Source: Paenibacillus_L residui
Lineage (GTDB): Bacteria; Bacillota; Bacilli; Paenibacillales; NBRC-103111
DNA length: 64,000 bases
Assembly (NCBI RefSeq): GCF_042677205.1
Contig: NZ_JBHTIU010000028.1
Coordinates: 1-64,000, forward strand
Direction: 5' to 3'
Positions 16,997 through 25,951 of this stretch are shown here, piece by piece. The translations under genes were made by a program, and so were the position numbers. Positions within the stretch are counted from its first letter, which is position 1; every line of letters begins with the position of its first letter. The notes below the pieces were generated by a model. It worked only from the letters and a program-made list of their open reading frames with translations, was not told the origin of the DNA and made no database searches.

Positions 16997-17647
16997 ATGG
17001 AGTTCGTTGAAGATAGATTATATGCAGAGCAATTGTTGAATGCTGCGGCAATATCAAATCCGGGAACTTGGGTTCAACACTCAATAAACGTGGCAAGAGC
17101 GGCGGAATATATAGCTATAGACTTACAAAAGTCAGGGTGCGAAATTGACCCCAATATAGCTTATACCAGTGGACTATTACATGATATCGGTCGGTATGTA
17201 GGTTATACCCCATCGGTTATTCATTCGTTGGATGGGTATTTATTTATGATTAATAAAGGCTACGAGGGAACAGCAAATATTTGCGTTACGCACTCATTTC
17301 CATCAACCAACTTAGAGGCAGTTAATGGTTGGAGGGAAATTCCTTCACACATACAGATACAATTATATGAAATACTTAATCAAATCGAATGGACTATCTA
17401 TGATAAACTAGTCACATTATGCGACGCATTAGCTGATGATAAAGGATTTTCAACAATAGAAAAGCGAATTGTTTCGGCTGCCATTAGAAATGGAATCAAT
17501 TCTAATTCGCCAATTTTATGGAAGGGTTACTTCAGTATTAAGCAAGAAATTGAGAAAGTGATTCAAAAATCAATTTACAGGCTGCTTCCTAATATTGAGG
17601 AATCTATTTATACGGATATCGCGTTAATAGGAACAGTAAGTAAATAA
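16997..17647 (+). CDS. HD-domain metal-dependent phosphohydrolase
   Basis: The 216-residue protein shows the HD superfamily pattern: WVQHSINVARAAEY (first His), GLLHDIGR (HD pair), THSFP (later His) and LVTLCDALAD (final Asp). Such proteins hydrolyse nucleotides or phosphoesters. GGAG lies 8 bases before the ATG. It is a stand-alone gene 42 bases after the membrane protein gene and may share its transcript. The substrate is unknown. Confidence 0.8.
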   Translation: MEFVEDRLYAEQLLNAAAISNPGTWVQHSINVARAAEYIAIDLQKSGCEIDPNIAYTSGLLHDIGRYVGYTPSVIHSLDGYLFMINKGYEGTANICVTHSFPSTNLEAVNGWREIPSHIQIQLYEILNQIEWTIYDKLVTLCDALADDKGFSTIEKRIVSAAIRNGINSNSPILWKGYFSIKQEIEKVIQKSIYRLLPNIEESIYTDIALIGTVSK

Positions 17648-17670
17648 CAAATTTCTTTCAATATCTCTTT

Positions 17671-18144
17671 TTATATGCTATGTATTCTTCTTGTTTCTTT
17701 TATTTGTTCAATGTGATGATAAGAATGATTGATATCGTGATTTAATGCGTCCCTTACAGTCGCCGTTCCCTTCTGATGAACTAGGATACGGTCCAAGGAG
17801 TTAGGGATGATCTCGCATAAGTACGATATGTATTCCCGAATAGTACTAAACAACTGAACTTCGATTCTTATATCTCTTTGATTATGATTCATTGATTGAT
17901 TCCAAACGTGTGCGTCGAACTCATTAAAGAAATACTTCTCGCCGGTATTAGCAAGTGCATATCGATTAATTTGGAAATAGTTTAGATCGCATTCAACAAT
18001 ATGATGCACTATTTCCCTTATGGTCCACTTGCCTTCCCCTCTAGATAAATCCAATTCTCTATCGCCTAAGCCGTCTAATACCTCCATGAGTATCCTGGCT
18101 GCTTCCCTATACGTTTGAATTACTTTAAAATCCTCTTATTTCAT
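17671..18144 (-). pseudogene. DinB-family protein with nonsense codon at position 3
   Basis: The frame encodes a DinB/YfiT-like four-helix protein (KWTIREIVHHIVECD...HSYHHIEQIKE, metal-site histidines visible). The natural start is ATG 18144, with AAAGGAG 8 bases upstream, but it reads ATG AAA TAA: the third codon (18136-18138) is a stop. The same frame then continues EDFKVIQTYREAARIL into the conserved body. The first later ATG (18087) would drop the first helix and has no ribosome site, so the gene is probably inactive unless the stop is an error or reinitiation occurs. Confidence 0.75.
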
Positions 18145-18175
18145 AAAAATAACTCCTTTGTTCGGTTTTTAGGAT

Positions 18176-18800
18176 TTATGCCGATTTCACATTACGTTTC
18201 GTATTCATGAACCCTTGAAAATTAAGGTCAGCATAAGTATTTATTACCGATAAACGTTCAACTATTCTTCTTCCATTGTTTGAATGAGCTTCAAGGGCTT
18301 CGAACCCATTGATTGGGTAATGTATTCCTAAGGGTGGCCCAATTCATAATAAGACCTCATTACATGATCTTTTAATGAAATTATATCATAAGTTTCAGAG
18401 CTTAACCTTCGTGAACTTTCGCATAACGTACTGGGTATTCACCAACTTCAGCGACTGAAAACGTCCGCGACGCCGTTGTGGGTACTAGTATTGTTTCCCG
18501 ATTCTACTTCCCCGAAAATCCTCTTGGCGACCGAGGGAATAATGGACCCAAATTGCTCCTCGTTATATGTTTCCAACGCCTCGCCAGGTAAATATTCCGT
18601 TAATGAATAGCCGGTTTTGGACATTAACTCTTTTTCCTTTGTTGGAATAAGCCTTCCTTGAATCCATCCTAGATAAGGACAGCCGGACTTTCATCGCCCA
18701 CCTCTACCCTGCTTGTGAATTGGAATATGTCCTTTGATCCCGACCAACTTCCTCATGTTCAATCCAGCCATCCCAATTGTTGTTAGGAATTGTTATTGAC
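18176..18800 (-). pseudogene. Decayed protein-coding gene, family not recognised
   Basis: Reverse-strand frames read as protein in pieces: TIPNNNWDGWIEHEEVGRDQ (about 18700-18800), GWIQGRLIPTKEKELMSKTG continuing to a stop at 18448, then ETYDIISLKDHVMRSYYELG, and after a frameshift near 18335 GIHYPINGFEALEAHSNNGR to a stop at 18176. At least three in-frame stops and two frame changes separate them. The parts have normal amino-acid composition, so this looks like one ancient gene of about 200 residues rather than chance frames. Confidence 0.5.
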
Positions 18801-18821
18801 GATGATGATGTTAAGGATGTA

Positions 18822-18918
18822 TTATAAACTTAAATCAAGATTTTACCCTGTTTTCATATTCCATACTATATATTTTTTATCCTTTCAACTCAATTAAGTA
18901 TGGTTTATAAACTTAAAT
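18822..18918 (+). promoter_or_regulatory. Two identical 14-bp sites upstream of the ROK operon
   Basis: TTATAAACTTAAAT occurs at 18822-18835 and again at 18905-18918, 83 bases apart; the second contains the palindrome GTTTATAAAC. ROK repressors such as XylR and NagC bind AT-rich sites with TTTA/TAAA arms. These are probable autoregulatory operators of the ROK gene starting at 18959. Confidence 0.6.
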
Positions 18919-18958
18919 GTATCTGGAATTAATGACGAAAGAAGTGTGATCACTAGCA

Positions 18959-20131
18959 ATGCAAGTACATTTGCCCAGTACGATTCGGAAGATGAACAAA
19001 GAAATCGTTCTGAACATCATTAAAGATTCAGGACCTCTATCCCGCACTGAAATCGCCAAACAATCGGGCATTACGAAAGCAACCGTATCCGACATCGTCA
19101 AGGATCTGATTGAGGAAAGACTGATTTATGACGAGAAAGAGGAAACCGATTTCAGCAAACGGGGCACCAAGCTTCATTTTTCCAAGAATGCCGCCTATGG
19201 GGTTGCGATTGATTTGGGCGGGACATCCATTCATTTCGGACAGTTCAATTTAGCCGGGGAATGCATCGCGGAACAGACCGTCACTACCTATCCCCTCTCG
19301 ACCAAACAAGCTTTCTTGGATCAGATGGCAGCGGATTTGAAAGCCTTTCTCCAACAATCGGGACAGCCGATAGAGCGTCTTTCCTTTATTGGTATAGCTA
19401 CTCCGGGGATTATCGATCCCGTGAACGGCGTCGTTTTGGAAGGCTCCCCTAATTTGCCCGAATGGAAGAACGTTCAGCTAGCGCAGTATTTTAACGAGGT
19501 GTTTCATGTCCCTGTCACGATTGAAAATGATGTGCGCGCAGCGCTTGTCGGCGAGATGTACGAAGGAGCTCTTCAAGACTTAAGCTCCGCTGTATTGATC
19601 GGGATCGGCACGGGATTGGGTTCTGCCGTGCTTATTGATGGCAAGGTGATACGCGGCGCCAGAAACGCTGCCGGAGAAATCGGATACATGGTATTTCACA
19701 ACCGCCATTTGTATGCCCCGTCGGATAAAGGACATTTTGAAATGATCTGTTCCGGTTCCGGGCTGGAGGCCGCTGCCCTGGCTTTATACAACAAAAAACT
19801 CTCGGCCAAGGAAGTGTTTCGTCTAGCGGAGCAAGGCGACTTGCAGGCCAAGTATTTGGTCGATCAATTTGAGGATCATTTGGCGATGGGCATCTTGAAT
19901 ATCATAGCACTATTGAATCCGGAAAAGATTTTGTTGATGGGCAGCGTCACCAAATCATTATCTCTGGAACAACTGAAGCGTAAGGTACGTCTTCATGCTT
20001 CCGATGTAACGGACGTAGCTATTGAAATTTCTAATTTGCAGCATCATTCCGCTTTGCAGGGCATGGCCTTGTTAGGCTTGAATCAAGCCTTCCCATCTTT
20101 ACAATTTCTGAAGGACAAACAACTTTATTAA
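18959..20131 (+). CDS. ROK family transcriptional regulator
   Basis: The 390-residue protein has an N-terminal winged helix (about 10-65: GPLSRTEIAKQSGITKATVSDIVKDLIEERL) and a ROK sugar-kinase-like domain (GVAIDLGGTSIHFG, GIATPGIIDP, IENDVRAALVGEMY, GIGTGLGSAVLIDG). It should repress a sugar operon until the sugar binds. The usual ROK zinc motif CxCGxxGCxE is absent; the matching place reads HFEMICSGSGLE. It is followed after 18 bases by a TIM-barrel protein and an MFS permease, the likely targets. The start has only a weak ribosome site. Confidence 0.88.
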   Translation: MQVHLPSTIRKMNKEIVLNIIKDSGPLSRTEIAKQSGITKATVSDIVKDLIEERLIYDEKEETDFSKRGTKLHFSKNAAYGVAIDLGGTSIHFGQFNLAGECIAEQTVTTYPLSTKQAFLDQMAADLKAFLQQSGQPIERLSFIGIATPGIIDPVNGVVLEGSPNLPEWKNVQLAQYFNEVFHVPVTIENDVRAALVGEMYEGALQDLSSAVLIGIGTGLGSAVLIDGKVIRGARNAAGEIGYMVFHNRHLYAPSDKGHFEMICSGSGLEAAALALYNKKLSAKEVFRLAEQGDLQAKYLVDQFEDHLAMGILNIIALLNPEKILLMGSVTKSLSLEQLKRKVRLHASDVTDVAIEISNLQHHSALQGMALLGLNQAFPSLQFLKDKQLY

Positions 20132-20149
20132 TAAGGAGCGTGGGTTCAA

Positions 20150-21430
20150 ATGTCAGGCATTCAATTGCATCCTCACGATATTATAGATGAAGGTATGCCG
20201 CAAATTATCGCCTACATTCATAAATTGAAAGATGTTAAATATGTTTTTCCCGAAGTGAACACGATCTTCGAAAGAAACCCTTATCCCGTTGGAAAATTGC
20301 CCCGAAATCCAGTACGCGATGTCGTCTTCGGTACAGGCACAATGCATGCGATTCTGCCTTCCTATGAAGCTTCCGGGCTCGATCAACGCCGGGAGCCGAC
20401 ACTGTCTGCAGAACGCGATCCGCTGATGATCATTAAGGAAGCGATGCAGGACGAGCCATTCGAAGTGATTCCTTGGTTGAATATTTTGAACGGCCATTTC
20501 GAAGGGGCTCTACTCGCCAACAATTTGGTCACGGATGTTTACGGGCAGGTCATCCCCCACTGGCTGTGCCCGAATGCACCGGATGTCATTGATTTCTGGG
20601 AGAAGGCGTTCGTGGATTTGTATCGGCGCTATGGCTTCACCTCTTATATGATCGATCGCATCCGTTATCCGGATTGGGCCGGCGAGGAAGTGAATCCCAG
20701 AGGACTGCTTACCTGCTTCTGCTCCCATTGTCAGGAGAAGATGGCCCGGCAGCATTTAGATGTCAATGCGATTAAGGAAGCACTGCAAACCTGGTCTATG
20801 AAATTAAAAGAAAAGCAGTTTGATGATGCCGTCTCTCATGCAGAGCAAAACGCACATATTCAGGCATGGATATCTTTCCGCCAAGAAAGCGTTTCCGGTT
20901 TTGTGGGACGGTTGATCGAGCGGGTAAGAAAAGTCAATGACGCCTTTACGATATGGTTGGATCTATGGCCGCCCGCCTACAGTTGGATGCTCGGGCAGGA
21001 TTATGCCGGCTTAACGAAGCTCTCCCCCGCCTTGAAGCATTTCCCTTATCACAAGCTGGGCGGTGGTGCCGATGTGCAGGGGTTGATCGGCTATCTGGCC
21101 GATACCGAGCAGGAGCAAGAGGAAGCCTTCAGCGCGTTCAAAAGGTTCTTCCATCTGCCCTATGATTTATCTTACAAAACCTTTCAAGAAGAAGGCTTCC
21201 CCATTCGGTTCGTCGCCGATCAAAATAACATCGTGCGTGCTCAATCCGATCCGAACACACGCATATTCAGCGGTATTCAGATGTGGAATCTATCGCCGTC
21301 CAATTTGATAGAGGCGGTGAAGGCCGGCGAGAACAGCGCCGCGGACGAGCTTCTCTATTATTGTTACGGTTGGGCTGCGGACGAATTGTTCGACGCCATT
21401 CAAAGTTATCGGGAGAAAGGAACGAACTAA
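20150..21430 (+). CDS. Putative TIM-barrel glycoside-hydrolase-like protein
   Basis: The 426-residue cytoplasmic protein has no signal peptide. Motifs such as FEVIPWLNILNGHFEG, YGFTSYMIDRIRYPDWAG, LLTCFCSHCQEKM and VNDAFTIWLDLWPPAYSWML resemble uncharacterised glycosyl-hydrolase-like (GHL/beta-galactosidase-type) barrels. The CxxC in CFCSHCQ is typical of that group. AAGGAGCG lies upstream of the ATG. Set between a ROK repressor and an MFS importer, it probably acts on the imported sugar derivative. The reaction is unknown. Confidence 0.6.
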   Translation: MSGIQLHPHDIIDEGMPQIIAYIHKLKDVKYVFPEVNTIFERNPYPVGKLPRNPVRDVVFGTGTMHAILPSYEASGLDQRREPTLSAERDPLMIIKEAMQDEPFEVIPWLNILNGHFEGALLANNLVTDVYGQVIPHWLCPNAPDVIDFWEKAFVDLYRRYGFTSYMIDRIRYPDWAGEEVNPRGLLTCFCSHCQEKMARQHLDVNAIKEALQTWSMKLKEKQFDDAVSHAEQNAHIQAWISFRQESVSGFVGRLIERVRKVNDAFTIWLDLWPPAYSWMLGQDYAGLTKLSPALKHFPYHKLGGGADVQGLIGYLADTEQEQEEAFSAFKRFFHLPYDLSYKTFQEEGFPIRFVADQNNIVRAQSDPNTRIFSGIQMWNLSPSNLIEAVKAGENSAADELLYYCYGWAADELFDAIQSYREKGTN

Positions 21431-21432
21431 TC

Positions 21433-22614
21433 ATGCAGAAAATACAACGGCCCATTATATTTTTCCTCATATTCGCCACCATGTTTGTGTTAGGCGGTAT
21501 CCAGAACACGAAGGGCATCATCTTAGAGAAAGTGCAGAACGATATCCAACTGGATATCAGTCAAGTGGGCGTCATGGTTTCGGTGTTCCAGATCGGATTT
21601 CTGCTGGCCAGCCTAATCGCCGGCATTTTGGCGGACCGCAAAGGCATTAAAGTGGCCATGAGCATCGGTACCGCACTAATGATGATCGGTTTAATTGGAA
21701 CGGGGGCTGCCTTTACCGTTGCCTTCTTTCTAGGCTTCTATCTGATGGTCGGGCTGGGCATCGGGGCGATGACCGTGTCGGTGGCTACGCTGATCCCCAT
21801 TTATTTTAAAGAACGCGCAGGCGTGATCTTCAATTTGGCCAATGCCTTGTTCGGCGTAGGAATGATTGTCACTCCGCTAATACTCAATGCCATCTTTGCT
21901 CAAAATATAAGCTGGCGCTTCTTTTATATCGGAGTTTCGGTTGTGATTGCGATTATTTTATTCGCGCTGCTCTCCTTTAAACCGGCACAACCCTCCTCTG
22001 CTCAAGGTCAAGACAAAGTGACGGTCAAATCCGTACTGCAGCTATTTCAAGATCGCCAAATTTTGCTTGTTATATTATTCATTCTCTTCTATGTCGCGGC
22101 AGAAGCCGGGTTCCTGAATTTCTTCCCGATTTTCTATTCGTCGCTCGACATTGCCGGGATGGATGCCGCGCAGAAATCGTCTACTGCGGCCTATATCATC
22201 GCAAGCTTCGCTTTCCTGTTTACCATCGGCCGTTTTGTAGGCGGCATTATCATTTATAAGCTCGGCGAAAGACGCACCCTTATTGTTTTCTCGCTATTCG
22301 CGCTGCTGTCTCTGATTGTTGGACGTATATTTATGACCGAATTCAGTTATTTAATGATGCTGTTCGGTCTCGCCATGTCCGTCCTGTTCCCGACCGCACA
22401 AGGCATTGCCTCGAAGCTGACGCAGCAAGCCGGTTCCTTGCAAGGCCTCATCTATCTCGCCTCCGGACTCGGCGGAGCCGTCGTCGGCGTTGTGATCGGG
22501 CAAGTCTCCAAAACGTTCGGCATCGGCAACGGGTTTAATTTGCTTATCCTGTTTACCGCCATCATATGTCTGCTCGCCTTCCTGATCCGAACTCCGAAGG
22601 TGACCGATCAGTAA
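21433..22614 (+). CDS. MFS transporter, sugar-type
   Basis: The 393-residue protein has 12 predicted helices. The loop after helix 2 reads GILADRKGIKVAMSIG, a motif A form, and helix 11-12 reads IYLASGLGGAVVGVVIGQVS. The frame is open upstream for 50 codons, but MQKIQRPIIFFLIF at 21433, just after the stop of the barrel gene, is the natural start. It ends the ROK operon and is presumed to import its inducer. A terminator follows at 22684. Confidence 0.85.
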   Translation: MQKIQRPIIFFLIFATMFVLGGIQNTKGIILEKVQNDIQLDISQVGVMVSVFQIGFLLASLIAGILADRKGIKVAMSIGTALMMIGLIGTGAAFTVAFFLGFYLMVGLGIGAMTVSVATLIPIYFKERAGVIFNLANALFGVGMIVTPLILNAIFAQNISWRFFYIGVSVVIAIILFALLSFKPAQPSSAQGQDKVTVKSVLQLFQDRQILLVILFILFYVAAEAGFLNFFPIFYSSLDIAGMDAAQKSSTAAYIIASFAFLFTIGRFVGGIIIYKLGERRTLIVFSLFALLSLIVGRIFMTEFSYLMMLFGLAMSVLFPTAQGIASKLTQQAGSLQGLIYLASGLGGAVVGVVIGQVSKTFGIGNGFNLLILFTAIICLLAFLIRTPKVTDQ

Positions 22615-22683
22615 AGAAAAGATCATACGGAGCATTTTCATAATGCTTTAGCCCGACGAAACAAGCTAAAGACTTATCCCAAG

Positions 22684-22725
22684 AAGAGCGAGATTAGTGG
22701 TCAACATCCGCTAACACTCGCTCTT
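22684..22725 (+). terminator. Terminator of the ROK operon
   Basis: AAGAGCGAG pairs with CTCGCTCTT (outer 9 bp), with inner TTAG/CTAA, followed by TCTC. Because the stem is symmetrical it could also serve the minus-strand gene ending at 22808. Confidence 0.65.
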
Positions 22726-22807
22726 TCTCTAACCGACTGGCTGCAAACTTATGTGAATACATACTGATAAAACTGTTTCTGGATGTCTCTGGACCAACGT
22801 TTCGCCA

Positions 22808-23305
22808 TTAGCGTTGAAATAACTTAAGGATATCGAGATTATCAGTTACACAAATAAGTTTTTCTTTATAATCACAGTTTTTTATAAAATGTGGAAGCTT
22901 CTCGAGATTGTACTTTTTGTTCCACTCTATTAGGTTTCTAACACTTTCAAGAGACTCTCGTTTTTTACTCCCAACACTCCCTGTAATGCGTTCTTCATAT
23001 CGTTTCCATATTCTTGTTTCTTGGACAGACAGTGGAGTCATAATTACAATAATCTTGTCGGCAGCTAAAAAACTCGGTTCTACCCATGATCTGTATACAC
23101 CTTCAATGATCCAAGCGTCTTGACTCACAATCTCTTTAAGTGTTTGATCCCGTAGTTCCTCTGAAGCCTTCACCCCATAAATATCTGCTTCATTATCCCA
23201 AAAAATATCGTCTAAATCATAATGTGGAATATTAAATTGTTGACTTAATAATTCTGATACATATGACTTACCGCTTCCTGAACCACCAATAATATGTATT
23301 CTTAT
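22808..23305 (-). CDS. Adenylate-kinase-like P-loop protein (FlaR-type), apparent ATA start
   Basis: The protein of about 165 residues reads IRIHIIGGSGSGKSYVSELL at its N-terminus (Walker A GGSGSGKS), then YDLDDIFWDN, WIIEGVYRSW and the lid-like KRYEERITG. This is the family often annotated as DNA topology modulation protein FlaR. GGAGGGG (23312-23318 on the reverse strand) sits 6 bases before an ATA codon at 23303-23305, exactly where homologues start with ATG, and a stop lies just upstream. The next in-frame start (GTG 23173) would remove the P-loop. Either ATA is used as a start or the start codon has mutated. Confidence 0.7.
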   Translation of the reverse strand: MRIHIIGGSGSGKSYVSELLSQQFNIPHYDLDDIFWDNEADIYGVKASEELRDQTLKEIVSQDAWIIEGVYRSWVEPSFLAADKIIVIMTPLSVQETRIWKRYEERITGSVGSKKRESLESVRNLIEWNKKYNLEKLPHFIKNCDYKEKLICVTDNLDILKLFQR

Positions 23306-23470
23306 GACAGTCCCCTCCTATCAGATTTTTAATATATTTATCATTTTACCCGACTCTTTTCCTTTGCGGCCTAGTTTTCTTAGTCCATTATAAAGTACTT
23401 GATCCTTACTTCCAAATGAAGTATATTCATTTTAGATTGACATTACTGCAGGTCTAAATAAGGAGGAGCC

Positions 23471-24073
23471 ATGTCACCACGTACCAAAGAACAGAATGAT
23501 GCGATCCGGGAGATGCGGATGAACCAAATTATGCAAGCGGCTGCGGAAGTATATTTGGAGAAGGGCATTCAATTGGAAATACGCGATGTTGCGGTCAAGG
23601 CAGAGCTCGGCTACGGAACCGTGTATCATTACTACAAAAATAAGCACATGCTTCTGGAAGATTTACTGTGGGATGCTCTGAATCGGACAGAGTCGGCAGT
23701 AATGCCTGCTTTGACGGGATTCGGCGGCGGTTTGCTTAAAGCTGAGTCGTTCTCCGGGCTGCTCCTGCGGGAGTGCATCCAGGATCCTTCCGTCTTTATT
23801 TTGCTTAAAACGGTTGCGGATAATTTCCACCACTTCCCGGGAAACCGGTTCAGCAAGCTGTTTGCCGATTTTCAGGAACGGATTTATTTGCCCTTTGTGG
23901 AAATGATTCGTGAAGGATTCGGTTCCAAATCGCCGGAGAAAACAGCTAATCTGATATTTGGCTCGCTTGTTGGCTGCGCAGCATTGAACATCCACCACAA
24001 TATGCGGAACGAGATGGATGTGGAAGGGTTCGTCGATATGATTTTTTCAGGCATACAGTTAAAGGAGAGATGA
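23471..24073 (+). CDS. TetR family transcriptional regulator
   Basis: The 200-residue protein has an N-terminal helix-turn-helix (about 20-62: IMQAAAEVYLEKGIQLEIRDVAVKAELGYGTVYHYYKNKHMLLEDL) and a helical effector domain. AAGGAGG is 5-6 bases before the ATG. Its TGA is directly followed by the ATG of the aminopeptidase gene, so the two are translated as a unit. The effector is unknown. Confidence 0.87.
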   Translation: MSPRTKEQNDAIREMRMNQIMQAAAEVYLEKGIQLEIRDVAVKAELGYGTVYHYYKNKHMLLEDLLWDALNRTESAVMPALTGFGGGLLKAESFSGLLLRECIQDPSVFILLKTVADNFHHFPGNRFSKLFADFQERIYLPFVEMIREGFGSKSPEKTANLIFGSLVGCAALNIHHNMRNEMDVEGFVDMIFSGIQLKER

Positions 24074-24826
24074 ATGGAAATGGTCATTCTGAAATCGAGA
24101 GCAGAAATTGAAGAAATGAGAAAAGCCGGCCGAATTGTCGCTGCTTTTCATCAAGCAATCGCAGATATGATCCAGCCGGGTGTCACGACGCTCGATATCG
24201 AATCTTTCGCGGTGCGGTTCCTGAAGGAGAATGGCGCCAAGGCTTATACGATAGGCTATAACGGCTATCCGTTTGCGACATGTGCGTCTGTCAACGACGT
24301 CATTGCGCATGGTTTTCCGAGCGGGAAGCCGCTCAAGGAAGGCGATATCGTCAAAATCGACATCGTCGCGGAGGCGGATGGCTGGATCGGGGATTCAGCC
24401 TGGTGTTATGCGGTCGGCGAGGTGTCGGAAGAAGCCCGTAATCTGATGCGGGTAACGAAGGAATGCTTATATCTTGGTATCGAAAAAGCTGTCGTCGGAA
24501 ACCGGATCGGCGATGTGATGCACGCGGTTCAAACCCATGCTGAGCGAAACGGATTCTCGGTAGTGCGTGATTTGCTTGGTCATGGCGTAGGAAGGGAGAT
24601 GCATGAGGAACCTAATTATCCCCACGTCGGAAATCCGGGCAAAGGATTCCGCTTGAAGGAAGGGATGGTTTTTACGATCGAGCCGATGCTAAATGCCGGA
24701 ACAGCGTTAATGACGATTGATGCCGACGGATGGACCGCCAGAACCGCTGACGGCTCACTTTCCGCACAGTACGAGCATACGATCGCCATTACTGCGGATG
24801 GCCCGGTTATATTGACCGCACAATAG
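24074..24826 (+). CDS. map: Type I methionine aminopeptidase (accessory copy)
   Basis: The 250-residue enzyme removes the initiator methionine from new proteins. All metal ligands can be placed: the two Asp in DIVAEADGWIGD (spacing 11), His in GHGVGREMHEEPNYPHVG, Glu in FTIEPML and Glu in QYEHTIAI. The substrate-side histidine in ASVNDVIAHGFP is also present. Its coupling to a TetR gene, rather than to the ribosomal protein operon where the housekeeping map sits, marks it as a second, inducible copy. Confidence 0.9.
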   Translation: MEMVILKSRAEIEEMRKAGRIVAAFHQAIADMIQPGVTTLDIESFAVRFLKENGAKAYTIGYNGYPFATCASVNDVIAHGFPSGKPLKEGDIVKIDIVAEADGWIGDSAWCYAVGEVSEEARNLMRVTKECLYLGIEKAVVGNRIGDVMHAVQTHAERNGFSVVRDLLGHGVGREMHEEPNYPHVGNPGKGFRLKEGMVFTIEPMLNAGTALMTIDADGWTARTADGSLSAQYEHTIAITADGPVILTAQ

Positions 24827-24866
24827 AATTTTCAATCCTTTTCATGGGATATTTCTTGAGATATGA

Positions 24867-25610
24867 TTACTGTTCAAATCCTTCGAAATTGCATCGCCAA
24901 TCAGACACCCATGCGGGAAAGTACCCTATTCGGTGAGCTACTCTCTGTGAAGCAATGTTACTGGCGATTACGTCATAACTCGGTATCTCTCCACGCCCCA
25001 ATATTTCAAAAGTTAACCTGTTTACAAGATAACTAGCCAATCCCAAATTACGATATTTGGGTAATACTTCTATGCCAATTTGCCACAGTTTTGCACAGGT
25101 TTTGCTTGCTCCAGCCACACCAACAATTTCCCCATCTCGCTTTGCAAGCACAGCTAGATCCGTCTGCCAGGGAAGATTCGTATCGTATATAATAGCTTCA
25201 TTGAATCTTGTAACATCAAATAAACTGACCACTTCTTCTCGCTTAATCCGTTCAAATGAAAAAAAATTCGGCGGTGATATTGGCTTTATTCTTTTTACAT
25301 CAGGCAGAAAATGCAAGTAAAGACCTCTGATAAATGGTAAGGAGAACACGGTATCCCTGTTTTTGCCCTGCATCTGTGTTTTGGCAATTAACAACCGTTC
25401 GGGTGTAGCCGATACTACAATTGATTTCCCCATAGACACAATTTCGAAATAACGTGCCTTCCTTGGAAATGGTCTGCGTCCGGGATTTTCCTTGGCTTCA
25501 ACAAAAATAATGCTGTCCTTTTCGCCGTTCAGATCATCGATTGAGCAATTAAGGTCAATGGCAAGTTGTGATTGCACAATGAACAGCATTTCTTCTTGTG
25601 TCATAATCAT
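24867..25610 (-). CDS. GNAT family N-acetyltransferase
   Basis: The protein of 247 residues has an unrecognised N-terminal half and a C-terminal GNAT domain (about 115-240) with LAVLAKRDGEIVGVAGAS, the acetyl-CoA loop VLPKYRNLGLASYLVNRL and SNIASQRVAHRIGYFPAW. GGAAGGG lies 5 bases before ATG 25610; a second in-frame ATG lies two codons in. It is convergent with map. The substrate is unknown. Confidence 0.82.
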   Translation of the reverse strand: MIMTQEEMLFIVQSQLAIDLNCSIDDLNGEKDSIIFVEAKENPGRRPFPRKARYFEIVSMGKSIVVSATPERLLIAKTQMQGKNRDTVFSLPFIRGLYLHFLPDVKRIKPISPPNFFSFERIKREEVVSLFDVTRFNEAIIYDTNLPWQTDLAVLAKRDGEIVGVAGASKTCAKLWQIGIEVLPKYRNLGLASYLVNRLTFEILGRGEIPSYDVIASNIASQRVAHRIGYFPAWVSDWRCNFEGFEQ

Positions 25611-25951
25611 CGCTACCCTTCCTTTCGTTTCGGAACTCAACGTAGCTCGTTATTCTTCTGATACTTCCAAGTTAAATATGGCGCGTCGGTTTTCCCCCTC
25701 CCTTATCGTTTTGCGCCGTCGTGGTCGCATAAATAACATACAGTTTTAACCCGAAAATGAATAGACTAAATTTTTTAAATAAGCGATTATGGAACTCTTA
25801 CTGATCTACCGGATGGAAGGTTTTGGGTAGAATCGTTTATACAAAAGTGGTACATTATTTGGGAATCAATAGCGCAGAGTGTTCGGGTTCGATACGTGTG
25901 GTTGAGATAACGCGTAAGTCGGAATACACTTTTAGTTTGAGAGGGTTCAGT
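25611..25951. other. Promoter region between divergent genes
   Basis: The frame of the methyltransferase gene is open back to 25823, but that part (HYLGINSAECSGSIRVVEIT) lacks a ribosome site and family resemblance. Nothing else is seen. Confidence 0.35.
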
